Below, in pieces: positions 32,680 through 41,784 of a DNA stretch of 64,000 bases; position 1 is the stretch's first letter; each line of letters starts with the position of its first letter. The DNA comes from Paractinoplanes toevensis (lineage in GTDB: Bacteria; Actinomycetota; Actinomycetes; Mycobacteriales; Micromonosporaceae). The DNA is taken from NCBI RefSeq assembly GCF_018332695.1, contig NZ_BOQN01000085.1, forward strand, positions 1 to 64,000. The letters run 5' to 3'. A program made the position numbers and the translations under genes. Below the pieces are notes generated by a model. The model was not told the DNA's origin, searched no databases, and worked only from the letters and a program-made list of their open reading frames with translations.

Positions 32680-34104
32680 GTGACAGACGCTGTTATCGCG
32701 ATCACGCCCGTGCCGCCCGCTGACCTGCCCCGCACGGTGGGGGAGCTGCGCGCCGCGGGGCATGAATACCGGACGGTCAAGGAAGAGCTGCGGGCCAATC
32801 TGCTGGAGCGGCTGCGGGCGGGGGCGCCGCGGTTCCCGGGCATCGTCGGTTATGACGACACGGTGCTTCCGGAGGTCGAGCGGGCGCTGCTGGCCGGGCA
32901 CGACATGGTGTTGCTGGGGGAGCGGGGGCAGGGCAAGACCCGGCTCATCCGCGGGCTGATCGACCTGCTCGACGAGTGGACCCCGTTCATCACCGGCTCC
33001 GAGCTGCACGAGCACCCCTATGCGCCGATCACGCCGGCCTCCCGGCGGCTGGCCTCGGAGACCGGCGATCTGCTGCCGGTGTCGTGGCTGCACCGCTCGG
33101 AGCGTTACGGGGAGAAGCTCGCCACCCCCGACACCAGCGTGGGTGACCTGATCGGTGACGTCGACCCGATCAAGGTGGCCGAGGGGCGGGCCCTCGGCGA
33201 CCCGGAGACCATCCACTTCGGTCTGGTGCCGCGCACCAACCGGGGCATCTTCGCGGTCAACGAGCTTCCCGACCTGGCCGAGCGCATCCAGGTGTCGCTG
33301 CTCAACGTGCTGGAGGAGCGCGACATCCAGGTGCGCGGCTACCAGCTGCGGCTGCCGCTGGACCTGCTGCTGGTGGCGTCGGCCAACCCGGAGGACTATA
33401 CGAACCGCGGGCGGATCATCACCCCGCTCAAGGACCGGTTCGGCGCCGAGATCCGCACCCACTACCCGGTCGATCTCGCGCTCGAGACGGCGCTGATCCG
33501 GCAGGAGGCGGGGCTGGTCGCGGCCGTTCCCGACCACCTGGTCGACGTGCTGGCGCGCTACACGCGGGCGGTGCGGGAGTCGCCGTCGGTCGACTCGCGG
33601 TCGGGCATCTCGGCGCGGTTCGCGATCGCGGCCGCCGAGACCGTGGCCGCCTCCGCGCTGCGCCGGGCCGGGCTGCGCGGCGAGCGCGAAGCGGTGGCCC
33701 GGGTCTGCGACACCGCCTCGGTCACCTCCACCCTGCGGGGCAAGGTCGAGTTCGAGAGCGGTGAGGAGGGGCGGGAGACCGAGGTCCTCGCTCACCTGCT
33801 GCGGGTCGCCACGGCCGAGACGTTCCGCGACCGGCTGGGCGGGCTCGACCTGTCCGGGTTCACCGACCTGGTCGCCGAGGGGGCCATCGTCGAGACCGGC
33901 GACCTCGTCTCGGCCGAGGAGCTGCTGGGGCAGATCGGCACGGTTCCGGGGCTGGCCAAGGTGCTCGACCGGCTCGGTCTCGGCGACGCGCCGAGCCCGG
34001 GGCAGGCGGCGTCGGGCATCGAGTTCGTGCTGGAGGGGCTGCACCTGACCCGGCGGCTCGCCAAGGAACTCACCGACGACGGACGCACTCTCTACGGGAG
34101 CTGA
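32680..34104 (+). CDS. MoxR/BchI-type AAA+ ATPase
   Basis: 474 aa from the GTG at 32680, where the natural sequence starts; longer readings enter the repeat region. Walker A is GERGQGKTR; the FAVNELPDLAERIQVSLLNVLEE stretch is the Walker B/sensor region of MoxR- and magnesium-chelatase-like ATPases, and VASANPEDYTNRGRIITPLKDRF is sensor 1. A helical lid occupies the C-terminus. Such ATPases work with a von Willebrand A partner in metal insertion or protein remodelling. The VWA gene starts four bases downstream, which is the usual pairing. Confidence 0.93.
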   Translation: MTDAVIAITPVPPADLPRTVGELRAAGHEYRTVKEELRANLLERLRAGAPRFPGIVGYDDTVLPEVERALLAGHDMVLLGERGQGKTRLIRGLIDLLDEWTPFITGSELHEHPYAPITPASRRLASETGDLLPVSWLHRSERYGEKLATPDTSVGDLIGDVDPIKVAEGRALGDPETIHFGLVPRTNRGIFAVNELPDLAERIQVSLLNVLEERDIQVRGYQLRLPLDLLLVASANPEDYTNRGRIITPLKDRFGAEIRTHYPVDLALETALIRQEAGLVAAVPDHLVDVLARYTRAVRESPSVDSRSGISARFAIAAAETVAASALRRAGLRGEREAVARVCDTASVTSTLRGKVEFESGEEGRETEVLAHLLRVATAETFRDRLGGLDLSGFTDLVAEGAIVETGDLVSAEELLGQIGTVPGLAKVLDRLGLGDAPSPGQAASGIEFVLEGLHLTRRLAKELTDDGRTLYGS

Positions 34105-34108
34105 CAGC

Positions 34109-36061
34109 GTGGCGGGGAATCGTTTTCGGTACGGTGCGTGGCGCGACGGGCCCGATCCGCTCGCGCCGCCCTACGACGTGCGCGCGGCCGTCGACGAGGT
34201 GGGTGAACGGGTGCTCGCCGGCGACAGCCTGCGCGACGTGCTCCGCGAACTGGTCCGGCGCGGGCCGCAGGACGGGCGCGGGCTCGACGAGCTGCGCGAC
34301 CGGGCCCGCCGGATGCGGCGGCAGGCCATGCGGCGGGGCAATCTCGACGGGGCGGTGACCCGGGCGCAGCAGCTTCTCGACCAGGCGCTCGCGGCCGAGC
34401 GGGACGCACTGCGGGCCTCGGCGGACGACGACGCGCGGTTCGCCGAGGCGGTGCTGGACAACCTGCCCCGGTCGACGTCGCGGGCCGTCGAGGAATTGTC
34501 AGAATATAATTGGACTTCTGACGAAGCGCGTGGCCTCTACCAGCAGATTCTCGACGGCTTGAAGCGCGAGGTCGTCGAGCAGCGGTTCGCCGGGATGAAG
34601 CAGGCCCTGGAGAACGGCAATTTCGACGGTGTCTCGGAAATGGTCGAGGACCTCAACAACCTCCTGCGGCGACACGCCCGGGGCGAGGACACCAGCGACG
34701 CTTTTCAGCAGTTCATGTCCAAGCACGGCCAGTTCTTCCCGGAAAATCCGGCCAACGTCGAGGAGCTGATCGACTCGCTCGCCCGGCGGGCGGCGGCGGC
34801 CGAGCGGCTGATGCGGTCGCTCTCGCCGCAGCAGCAGGAGGAACTCTCCCGGCTGATGGACCAGGCACTCGGCGACGGGCCGCTGCGCGGTCAGCTCGCC
34901 GAGATGACCGACAACCTGCGTGCGCTGCGACCCCAGCTCAACTGGGGGCGCGGGGAGCGCGTGCGCGGCCCGAACGACCTCGGCTACGGTGACGCGGCCG
35001 CGGCCCTCGGCGAGATCGGCGACCTGGACGAGCTGCTGGAGCAGCTGAACCAGGAGCATCCGGGGGCGACCCTGGACGACATCGACGTGGAGATGGTGGA
35101 GCGGCAGCTCGGCCGGGGCGCCGCCGACGACGTGCGGCGGCTGCGCGACCTCGAACGGGAGCTCTCCCGGCAGGGCTGGGTGAGCCGCGACGAGGAGGGG
35201 CTCACGCTGTCGCCCAAGGCGCTGCGCCGGCTCGGCCGCACCGCCCTGGCCAAGGTCTTCGACGAGCTGTCCGGCAAGCGGCAGGGCCAGCACGACCTGC
35301 GCGACGCCGGCGCGGCGGGCGACCTGATCGGCTCGTCCCGGCGCTGGGAGTACGGCGACGAGCAACCGCTCGACGTGGTCCGCACCATCGGCAACGCGGT
35401 CCGCCGGCGAGCGTCGTCGGGCGGCACCGCGACCCTGCCGGTGCGGCTGACGCCCGACGATTTCGAGGTGGCCGAGACCGAGCACCGGGCGTCGGCCGTG
35501 GTCGCGCTGTGCGTCGACCTGTCCTACTCGATGTTCGCGGACGGCCGCTGGGGCCCGATGAAACAGACCGCGCTCGCCCTGTCGCACCTGGTCGCGACCC
35601 AGTTCCCGCAGGACTCGCTGCAGATCATCGGGTTCGGCAAGTACGCCTCGGTGCTGTCCCAGGGGCAGCTCGCGGCGATCGACCCCACCGCCGAGAAGGG
35701 CACCAACCTCCAGCACGCGCTCAACCTGGCCGGCCGGCACCTGCGCCGGCACCCGGGGGCCGAGCCGGTGGTGATGGTGGTGACCGACGGCGAGCCGACC
35801 GCGCACCTGGAGGACGGCGAGTCGTACTTCTGGTGGCCCCCGCTGCCGGAGACCATCCGCGCGACGATCCACGAGGTCGATCATCTGACCCGGTACGGCG
35901 CCACGCTCAACTTCTTCATGCTGGGTGAAGATCCGGGCCTGCAACGGTTCGTGGGCCGGGTGGCCGAGCGCAACGGCGGCCGGGTGTTCAGTCCGGACGC
36001 CGAGGAGTTGGGCCGCTACGTGGTGGACGACTACGTGCGCGCACGCCGGGGACGCCGATGA
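34109..36061 (+). CDS. VWA-domain partner of the AAA+ ATPase
   Basis: 650 aa. A long helical N-terminal region (about residues 60-400; coiled-coil-like, charged) is followed by a C-terminal von Willebrand A domain from about residue 465. The MIDAS motif is D-x-S-x-S as DLSYS, then KGTNLQHALNLAGRHLRR (T of MIDAS) and VTDGEPTAH (D of MIDAS). The domain binds divalent metal and an acidic partner. The GTG start lies 4 bp after the ATPase stop. Together they resemble the CoxD/CoxE, NorQ/NorD and BchI/BchD families; the client protein is unknown. Confidence 0.92.
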   Translation: MAGNRFRYGAWRDGPDPLAPPYDVRAAVDEVGERVLAGDSLRDVLRELVRRGPQDGRGLDELRDRARRMRRQAMRRGNLDGAVTRAQQLLDQALAAERDALRASADDDARFAEAVLDNLPRSTSRAVEELSEYNWTSDEARGLYQQILDGLKREVVEQRFAGMKQALENGNFDGVSEMVEDLNNLLRRHARGEDTSDAFQQFMSKHGQFFPENPANVEELIDSLARRAAAAERLMRSLSPQQQEELSRLMDQALGDGPLRGQLAEMTDNLRALRPQLNWGRGERVRGPNDLGYGDAAAALGEIGDLDELLEQLNQEHPGATLDDIDVEMVERQLGRGAADDVRRLRDLERELSRQGWVSRDEEGLTLSPKALRRLGRTALAKVFDELSGKRQGQHDLRDAGAAGDLIGSSRRWEYGDEQPLDVVRTIGNAVRRRASSGGTATLPVRLTPDDFEVAETEHRASAVVALCVDLSYSMFADGRWGPMKQTALALSHLVATQFPQDSLQIIGFGKYASVLSQGQLAAIDPTAEKGTNLQHALNLAGRHLRRHPGAEPVVMVVTDGEPTAHLEDGESYFWWPPLPETIRATIHEVDHLTRYGATLNFFMLGEDPGLQRFVGRVAERNGGRVFSPDAEELGRYVVDDYVRARRGRR

Positions 36062-36226
36062 ACTAGGTTCCTAGGACGGCGGACACGCTGTGCGGCACGC
36101 GACGGGTGACGGGCCGCAGGGTGAAGGCTGGTTATAGTGGCTCGGCGAGTGACCGTGAACCGGTCGGGGGCAAGCTTGCCCGGAGCCCAGGCCTGCGCCG
36201 GCTCCGGAGGGGGAGAGGAAGTCGCG

Positions 36227-36844
36227 ATGTCGCAGCAGCCTGCGCCGTCCATCACCGCCTCCAACCGGATCTGGACGATCCCCAATGTGATCAGCTTCAT
36301 CCGGTTGCTGGGTGTGCCGCTCTTCCTCTATCTGCTGCTCGGCCCGCAGCACGACGTGGCCGCCCTGATCGTGCTGGCCGTCGGCGGCACCACCGACTGG
36401 GTCGACGGCTTCGTCGCCCGCCGGATGAACTCGGTGAGCCGCCTCGGCGAGCTGCTCGACCCGTTCGCCGACCGGCTCTACATCCTGGCCACGCTGATCG
36501 GCTTCACCATCCGCGGCGTCGTCCCCTGGTGGCTGACCGGCGCGCTGCTGCTGCGCGAGGTGGTCATGGGAGTCGCGCTGCTGGTGCTGCGCCGGCACGG
36601 CCACTCCGGCGCGCTGCCCGTGCACTACGTCGGCAAGACCGGCACGTTCGTGCTGCTCGGCGCGTTCCCGATCCTGCTGCTCGCGCACGCGGTCGACGCC
36701 ACGTCGTCGTGGGCCACCCCGATCGGCTGGGGTCTCGCGTGGTGGGCGCTCGGCCTGTACTGGGCGGCCGCCGCCCTCTACCTGACCCAGATCGCCCAGT
36801 TGCTGCGCGCCGACCGGGTCCAGCCCACGGCGGCCACCGGATGA
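36227..36844 (+). CDS. CDP-alcohol phosphatidyltransferase (PgsA2-like)
   Basis: 205-aa membrane enzyme. The complete CDP-alcohol phosphotransferase motif D-x2-DG-x2-AR-x8-G-x3-D-x3-D is seen from DWVDGFVARR to DPFADR (about residues 63-89). There are about five hydrophobic helices. It transfers a phosphatidyl group from CDP-diacylglycerol to an alcohol such as glycerol 3-phosphate or inositol phosphate. The ATG at 36227 has GAGGAAG upstream. First gene of the core block equivalent to Rv1822 (pgsA2); overlaps the next gene (ATGA). Confidence 0.93.
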   Translation: MSQQPAPSITASNRIWTIPNVISFIRLLGVPLFLYLLLGPQHDVAALIVLAVGGTTDWVDGFVARRMNSVSRLGELLDPFADRLYILATLIGFTIRGVVPWWLTGALLLREVVMGVALLVLRRHGHSGALPVHYVGKTGTFVLLGAFPILLLAHAVDATSSWATPIGWGLAWWALGLYWAAAALYLTQIAQLLRADRVQPTAATG

Positions 36845-37764
36845 CGTCCCCGACGCCCGACGAGACCCCGCCGAAGCGCGTCTTCACCCCCGACTTCCTC
36901 ACCGAGCTGTTCCGCAACCCGCTCGACCCCGGTTACGCCGCCGCCGCGGCCCGCAAGGCCGTCGAAGGCAGCCCCACCGGCCCCCGCAAGCATCTGACCA
37001 CCGGGTTCCTGGCTGTCACGCTGGTCGCCCTGGGCTTCCTGCTGGTCGTCGCCTACCAGCAGACCATCGCCGACGAGCCGGCCCGCACCAAGGCCCGCGC
37101 CACCCTGATCGACCAGGTGCAGAAGCGCCGCGAAGAGACGGTCCAGCTCCAGGAGAAGGCCGACGGGCTCAGCGACGAGGTCAACGAGCTGCGCGAACGC
37201 GAACTGGGCGGGGCCACCGTCGCGAAACTGCGCGACCTCGAGGCGGCCACCGGTCTCGCCGCCGTCAAGGGCTCGGGCGCCAAGGTCACCCTGGTCGACG
37301 GCCCCACCCCGATCAACGCGGTGACCGGCGAGCGCAACACCGTGGCCCGGGTCAAGGACACCGACCTGCAACTGGCCACCAACGCGCTCTGGTCGCTGGG
37401 CGCCGAGGCGATCACGATCAACGGCCAGCGCCTCACCGCGACCTCCACGATCCGGCAGGCGGGCGAGGCGATCCTGGTCGACTTCCGGCCGGTGAGCTCG
37501 CCGTACGAGGTGATCGCGATCGGCCCCGACGACCTCGGCAAGGACTTCGAGGACGGCTACGCGGGGCACTTCTTCAAGCAGCTGGTGGCCAAGTACGGCA
37601 TGTCCTACTCGGCCCGCACGGCCAAGGACGTCACGCTGGCCGCGGCCACCGAACTGAAACTGCGGGTGGCCGTGCCGTCCACCCCTCCGCCCGCTCCCTC
37701 GGGCTCCTCGTTCCCCTCGGGCTCGGTGTCGGCCGGCCCGGAAGCATCGGAAGGCGGCCGATGA
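36841..37764 (+). CDS. DUF881 membrane protein (1)
   Basis: 307 aa. A cytosolic basic/proline-rich N-terminus, one membrane span at about residues 55-75 (FLAVTLVALGFLLVVAY), then an extracytoplasmic coiled coil (VQLQEKADGLSDEVNELRERE) and the DUF881 domain (GAKVTLVDGPTP, VKDTDLQLATNALWSLGAEAITINGQRL, VSSPYEVIAIGP). DUF881 proteins occur as a pair around sbp in actinobacteria and firmicutes; the role is unknown but associated with the envelope/division region. It overlaps both neighbours by 4 bp. The C-terminal SSFPSGSVSAGPEAS tail is low complexity. Orthologue of Rv1823 by order. Confidence 0.92.
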   Translation: MTSPTPDETPPKRVFTPDFLTELFRNPLDPGYAAAAARKAVEGSPTGPRKHLTTGFLAVTLVALGFLLVVAYQQTIADEPARTKARATLIDQVQKRREETVQLQEKADGLSDEVNELRERELGGATVAKLRDLEAATGLAAVKGSGAKVTLVDGPTPINAVTGERNTVARVKDTDLQLATNALWSLGAEAITINGQRLTATSTIRQAGEAILVDFRPVSSPYEVIAIGPDDLGKDFEDGYAGHFFKQLVAKYGMSYSARTAKDVTLAAATELKLRVAVPSTPPPAPSGSSFPSGSVSAGPEASEGGR

Positions 37765-38093
37765 TCGCCGTACTCGCCCTCGTCGCCGGTGTCGTCCTGG
37801 GCATCGTTTTCCACCCGAGCGTGCCGGCTCCCCTGTTGCCCTATCTGCCCATCGCCGTGGTCGCGGCGCTCGACGCGGTGTTCGGCGGGGTGCGCGCCAA
37901 ACTCGACGGGATCTTCGACGACAAACAGTTCGTCGTCTCGTTCATCTCGAACGTGCTGGTCGCCGCCCTGATCGTCTATCTCGGCGATCAACTCGGCGTG
38001 GGCGGCCAGCTCTCCACCGGCGTCGTCGTGGTCCTTGGCGTGCGCATCTTCGGCAACGTCGCCGCCATCCGCCGCCACCTCTTCCGGGCCTGA
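37761..38093 (+). CDS. sbp: Small basic protein Sbp (DUF1290)
   Basis: 110-aa integral membrane protein with three helices: residues 1-17 (IAVLALVAGVVLGIVF), about 27-45 and 62-80. The FGGVRAKLDGIFDDKQFVVSFISNVLVAALIVYLGDQLG centre and the VVVLGVRIFGNVAAIRRHLF end are nearly invariant in the family. Its function is unknown; it lies between the two DUF881 genes in the order found for Rv1824. Translationally coupled to DUF881-1 (ATGA) and 2 bp before DUF881-2. Confidence 0.94.
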   Translation: MIAVLALVAGVVLGIVFHPSVPAPLLPYLPIAVVAALDAVFGGVRAKLDGIFDDKQFVVSFISNVLVAALIVYLGDQLGVGGQLSTGVVVVLGVRIFGNVAAIRRHLFRA

Positions 38094-38095
38094 TC

Positions 38096-39334
38096 ATGAC
38101 CGAAGATCAAAACCAGGCCCGCGACCTGCCCACCGCCGGGCGGCGGCCTCCGCACGCCGAAAATCCCGATCCGGGTACGGGCGACGCCGCCCCCGAAAGC
38201 AACAGCCCCTCCGCAGAGGCGAACCGGGTGCAAAGCACCCCGTCCCGTGATGAGGCGACGGTCCCGACGACGAGACCGCCGTTCACGGCCCCCGACGACG
38301 AGGTGACCGCCCCGCTGGCCCGGCCACCCGCGCCGGCCCCGGCCGACGACCGGCCACCCGCGCCGGCCCCGGCCGACGACCGGCCATCCGCGCCGGCCCC
38401 GGCCGACGACCGGCCGGCCGGCGGCGAGCCCGCGACCTCGCCGGAATCCGGGCGTGATCTCGACGGGCCGACCCGGCGGATCCCGATGTCACTCGAACCG
38501 GTGACGGTGGAGACGGAAGCGCCCGCGCCGAGTGCCACGGGGCCGGGTGCGGAGCCCGTACCGGAAGCGGTTGATCCGGCCGTACCGGAGGAGGAAGCGC
38601 AGGCGGAGGCCGCGCCGGAAGCACCGGCGGCCGCGAAAGCGGCAGCGCCGCGCCGGCTCACCTCGGCCGGCACGCTGATCCTGGTGCTGCTGGCGCTGTT
38701 CGGCTTCACGCTCGTCGTGCAGTTGCGCAGCAACGACGGTGACCAGGGGCTGGCCACCATGCGCCAGGAGGACCTGGTGCGGATCCTGTCCGACCTCGAC
38801 GCCAGCGACAGCCGGTTGCAGAGCCAGATCAGTGCCCTGGAGACCAGCCAGCGGCAACTGAGCTCGGGCGTGGCCGGCCGGCAGGCGGCACTCGCCGAGG
38901 CCGAGAAGCGCGCCGACGAGCTGGGCCTGCTGGCCGGCACCCTGCCCGGGCGCGGGCCGGGCCTGGTGATCACCATGGACAAGGTGAAGGCATCGGCGAT
39001 CCTCAACGCGGTGCAGGAGCTGCGCGGGGCCGGCGGCGAGGTGCTGCAACTGGGCGGATCCAACGGTCAGAGCGTCCGGATCGTCGCGTCCAGCTACTTC
39101 GTCGACGCGGAGGGTGGCGGGATCATCGCGGACAACGCGCGGCTCAGCGCCCCCTACACCCTGTCGGTGATCGGATCGCCCCAGACTATGCAGACCGCGC
39201 TGCAGATCCCGGGCGGGGTGGTCGCGTCGGTGAACAGCAACGGCGGTAGCGTGACGATGGAACAGCAAGCCGAGGTCGAGGTGACCGCGGTGCGCCAGGC
39301 CAAGACTTTGCAGTACGCGCGGCCCGCCTCATGA
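38096..39334 (+). CDS. DUF881 membrane protein (2), with long disordered N-terminus
   Basis: 412 aa. The first about 190 residues are proline/alanine/acid-rich with three copies of a ten-residue PPAPAPADDR repeat. One membrane span (TLILVLLALFGFTLVVQL) follows near residue 198, then a coiled coil (DLDASDSRLQSQISALETSQ) and DUF881 (GLVITMDKVKASAILNAVQELRGAGGEVLQLGGSNGQSVRI, APYTLSVIGSP). The cytosolic tail is much longer than in Rv1825-type homologues and may be a tether. The three repeats look recent at DNA level (30-bp units). Last gene of the transmembrane trio. Confidence 0.92.
   Translation: MTEDQNQARDLPTAGRRPPHAENPDPGTGDAAPESNSPSAEANRVQSTPSRDEATVPTTRPPFTAPDDEVTAPLARPPAPAPADDRPPAPAPADDRPSAPAPADDRPAGGEPATSPESGRDLDGPTRRIPMSLEPVTVETEAPAPSATGPGAEPVPEAVDPAVPEEEAQAEAAPEAPAAAKAAAPRRLTSAGTLILVLLALFGFTLVVQLRSNDGDQGLATMRQEDLVRILSDLDASDSRLQSQISALETSQRQLSSGVAGRQAALAEAEKRADELGLLAGTLPGRGPGLVITMDKVKASAILNAVQELRGAGGEVLQLGGSNGQSVRIVASSYFVDAEGGGIIADNARLSAPYTLSVIGSPQTMQTALQIPGGVVASVNSNGGSVTMEQQAEVEVTAVRQAKTLQYARPAS
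38321..38410 (+). repeat. Three 30-bp tandem repeats inside DUF881-2
   Basis: Unit start CGGCCACCCGCGCCGG, copies at 38321, 38351 and 38381; the third differs by one base (CCATCCG). It encodes the ten-residue PPAPAPADDR unit in frame, so copy number can vary without loss of the gene. Confidence 0.92.
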
Positions 39335-39370
39335 GGGCCGGCCGGTTCGGTGAGACTACGGGAGAGATGC

Positions 39371-39751
39371 GTGATTCCTGAGGACCTGCGGTACACGGCG
39401 GAACACGAGTGGGTGTCCGGTGACGGCAGCGGGCCCGTGCGGGTGGGCATCACCCACTACGCGCAGGACGCGCTCGGTGACATCGTCTTCGTGCAGTTGC
39501 CCGAGGAGGGCACGGCGGTCGCGGCCGGCGATTCGCTCGGCGAGATCGAGTCGACCAAGAGCGTCTCCGAGATCTACGCGCCGATCGCCGGCACCGTCGT
39601 GTCGAAGAACGCCTCGCTGGCCGACGAGCCCGAGCTGATCAACGCGGAGCCGTACGCCGCGGGCTGGCTCGTCGAGATCGCACCGGACGATCCGGCGTCG
39701 ATCGGGCAGTTGCTGGACGCGGCCGCTTATCAATCTTTGACGGACAGCTAG
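39371..39751 (+). CDS. gcvH: Glycine cleavage system H protein
   Basis: 126 aa from the GTG at 39371 (IPEDLRYTAEHEWV), 7 bp after GGGAGA. GcvH carries the lipoyl arm that shuttles the aminomethyl group between P, T and L proteins. The lipoylation lysine is K63 in IESTKSVSEIYAPI. HYAQDALGDIVFVQLPEEG and the AGWLVEIAPDDP end are standard. No other gcv gene is present in the window. In actinobacteria gcvH commonly stands alone beside garA, as here (Rv1826 position). Confidence 0.96.
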   Translation: MIPEDLRYTAEHEWVSGDGSGPVRVGITHYAQDALGDIVFVQLPEEGTAVAAGDSLGEIESTKSVSEIYAPIAGTVVSKNASLADEPELINAEPYAAGWLVEIAPDDPASIGQLLDAAAYQSLTDS

Positions 39752-39920
39752 CCGCGCGTCCGGTTGCCCGCTGATATTGGCGCTGACTAGGCTCGCATTT
39801 GCATTTCTGGAAAGCCATGAAATTGAAGACCGATAGTCGTGCGTCCGGGCCTGACGGCTGCGGCGGGGGATCTTTGCCCGTGCCGCCTGGCGACGACCAA
39901 CTGATCCGTGAGGTGGTCCG

Positions 39921-40367
39921 ATGACGCGCCCAGACGACGAGTTTCCCCCACTCGACGTCACGTCCACGCTGAACCTCGGTGCGCTCGATGAGGTGCTGGA
40001 GGGTCCCGACACCGACGTGGTGCCGAGCCGGATGTCCGGTTCGCTCCCGCCGGGGATGGCGCTGCTGGTCGTGCGCCGGGGCCCCAACGCGGGCGCCCGG
40101 TTCCTGCTGGACCACGACGTGACCACCAGCGGCCGGCACCCCGACAGCGACATCTTCCTGGACGACGTGACGGTTTCCCGCAGGCACGCCGAATTCCACC
40201 GCGACGGCGGCACCTTCACGGTGCGCGACGTCGGCTCGCTCAACGGCACTTATGTGAACCGTGAGCGGGTCGAGGCGGCGACCCTGAGCAATGGGGACGA
40301 GGTGCAGATCGGCAAGTTCCGCCTGGTGTTCATCGCCGGCCCGCGGCCGGAGGGCGAGGGTAGCTGA
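39921..40367 (+). CDS. garA: FHA-domain regulator GarA/OdhI
   Basis: 148 aa. The N-terminal 45 residues are flexible with threonines (DVTSTLNL; T14 and T16 are the candidates for Ser/Thr-kinase phosphorylation, like T21/T22 in GarA). An FHA domain from about residue 53 to 125 follows: GARFLLDHDVTTSGRHPDSDIFLDDVTVSRRHAEF, SLNGTYVN. GarA, unphosphorylated, inhibits 2-oxoglutarate dehydrogenase and activates or inhibits glutamate enzymes. The intervening 170 bp after gcvH probably holds its promoter. Two bases separate it from ftsR. Confidence 0.95.
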   Translation: MTRPDDEFPPLDVTSTLNLGALDEVLEGPDTDVVPSRMSGSLPPGMALLVVRRGPNAGARFLLDHDVTTSGRHPDSDIFLDDVTVSRRHAEFHRDGGTFTVRDVGSLNGTYVNRERVEAATLSNGDEVQIGKFRLVFIAGPRPEGEGS

Positions 40368-40369
40368 TC

Positions 40370-41107
40370 GTGAACGCGTCGGGGGCGGCCGCACGCGACC
40401 CAGGGCCACGCTCTGCGGGTCAGCGCGAGGCTGCGCTGATGAGCATCGGGGAGGTGCTGGCCCATCTGCGCACCGAGTTCCCGGACACGACGATCTCGAA
40501 ATTGCGGTTCCTGGAGGCGGAAGGGCTGGTCGATCCCGAGCGCACCGCCTCCGGCTACCGCAAGTACTCGTGGAACGACGTGGCGCGGCTGCGCTTCGTG
40601 CTGACCGCGCAGCGGGACCAGTACCTCCCGCTGCGGGTGATCCGCGAGCAGCTCGACCGGATGGACGAGGAGCCGAGCGCCCCGGCGCGACCGGCGCTGG
40701 TCGCGGTGGGCAGCGAGAAAGCGGCCGATCCGTCCGACGCCCGGGTCCCCCGGGAGGATGTGATCGAACGCACTGGGGTCTCCCCGGCGCTGCTCGACGA
40801 ACTCGAGCAGATCGGTCTCGTGACGGCGAAACCGCCGGGATGGTACGACGGTGACGCCGTGCTGATCGTCGAGGCCGTCGTCGGGCTGACCCACTACGGT
40901 CTGGAGGCGCGCCACCTGCGGGCGTTCCGGGCCGCGGCCGACCGCGAGGTTGGCCTGTTCACACAGCTTCTGGCGCCGCTGGTGCGGCAGAGCGACCCGG
41001 CCGCGAAGGCCCGGGCCGGCGAGACCGCACGCGACCTGCAGGCGTTGTCGCAGAAGCTGCACGCGGCGCTGGTGCGCGCCGGACTACGCGGGGAACTCGG
41101 CCGCTGA
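40370..41107 (+). CDS. ftsR: MerR-family regulator, FtsR-like
   Basis: 245 aa. An N-terminal MerR winged helix (LMSIGEVLAHLRTEFPDTTISKLRFLEAEGLVDPERTASGYRKYSWNDVARLRFVL) is followed by a basic/acidic linker and a second three-helix region (LLDELEQIGLVTAKPPGWYDGDAVLIVEAVVGLTHYGLEARHLRAF). By order and layout this is the orthologue of Corynebacterium glutamicum FtsR (Cg1631) and Rv1828, which regulates ftsZ and growth. No metal-binding cysteines, as expected. It probably initiates at GTG 40370 two bases after garA, with which it is co-transcribed. An ATG at 40439 (MSIGEV) also gives the domain. Confidence 0.9.
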   Translation: MNASGAAARDPGPRSAGQREAALMSIGEVLAHLRTEFPDTTISKLRFLEAEGLVDPERTASGYRKYSWNDVARLRFVLTAQRDQYLPLRVIREQLDRMDEEPSAPARPALVAVGSEKAADPSDARVPREDVIERTGVSPALLDELEQIGLVTAKPPGWYDGDAVLIVEAVVGLTHYGLEARHLRAFRAAADREVGLFTQLLAPLVRQSDPAAKARAGETARDLQALSQKLHAALVRAGLRGELGR

Positions 41108-41205
41108 GCCGTTCCGGCGGGCGCCTGGAAGGCGTGTACCGTGCAGGATATGGGGGGCCGTGCGATGGCGGCGACGGGTAAAACAACGACACACGGAGGC
41201 GGGCG

Positions 41206-41670
41206 GTGCGCGAGCTGAGCGTGGTCGGGGTTCGGGTGGAGCTGCCGAGCAACCAGCCGATCGTCCTGCTGCGGGAGGTCGACGGTGATCGGTATCTTCC
41301 GATCTGGATCGGCGCCGTGGAGGCGACGGCCATCGCGTACGAGCAGCAGGGCGTGAAACCGGCCCGGCCACTCACCCACGATCTCCTCCGGGACATCCTC
41401 GCGGCCCTGCAGGCACCCCTGCGGGCCGTGGAGATCACCGAGCTGAAGGACAACGTCTTCTACGCCGATCTGCTGATCGGGGAGGACCTGCGGGTGTCCG
41501 CCCGGCCGAGCGACTCGATCGCCCTGGCGCTGCGCGTCGGCGCGCCGATCCGCTGCGCCGACCAGGTGCTGACCGAGGCCGGTATCGTCATCCCCGACGA
41601 GCAGGAGGACGAGGTCGAGAAGTTCCGCGAGTTCCTCGACCAGGTCCGCCCCGAAGACTTCGCCGGCTGA
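41206..41670 (+). CDS. Bifunctional nuclease family protein (DUF151)
   Basis: 154 aa. Motifs VRVELPSNQPIVLLREVDGDRYLPIWIGAVEATAIAY (with the family's G-x-x-E-A), RPLTHDLLRDILAAL, VFYADLLI and RPSDSIALALRVGAPI are typical. DUF151 proteins were reported as nucleases in plants, and the bacterial role is unclear. GTG start following GGAGGCGG. Fourth gene of the Rv1826-Rv1830 block (Rv1829 position), separated from its neighbours by about 100 bp on each side. Confidence 0.95.
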   Translation: MRELSVVGVRVELPSNQPIVLLREVDGDRYLPIWIGAVEATAIAYEQQGVKPARPLTHDLLRDILAALQAPLRAVEITELKDNVFYADLLIGEDLRVSARPSDSIALALRVGAPIRCADQVLTEAGIVIPDEQEDEVEKFREFLDQVRPEDFAG

Positions 41671-41784
41671 TCACTTCCTCCGTACGCGGCGTGTCGCCGC
41701 ATTACCTGACTGTTTCGGCGACCGCTGAGATATACGCTCGTGAAGTCCAGGTGAAGCGGCACCGCGCAGCGGGGAGGTAGTCGC

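Noticed and set aside
38321..38410. Possible CRISPR-like repeat
   Set aside because: Units are contiguous with no spacers and encode an in-frame proline-rich peptide.
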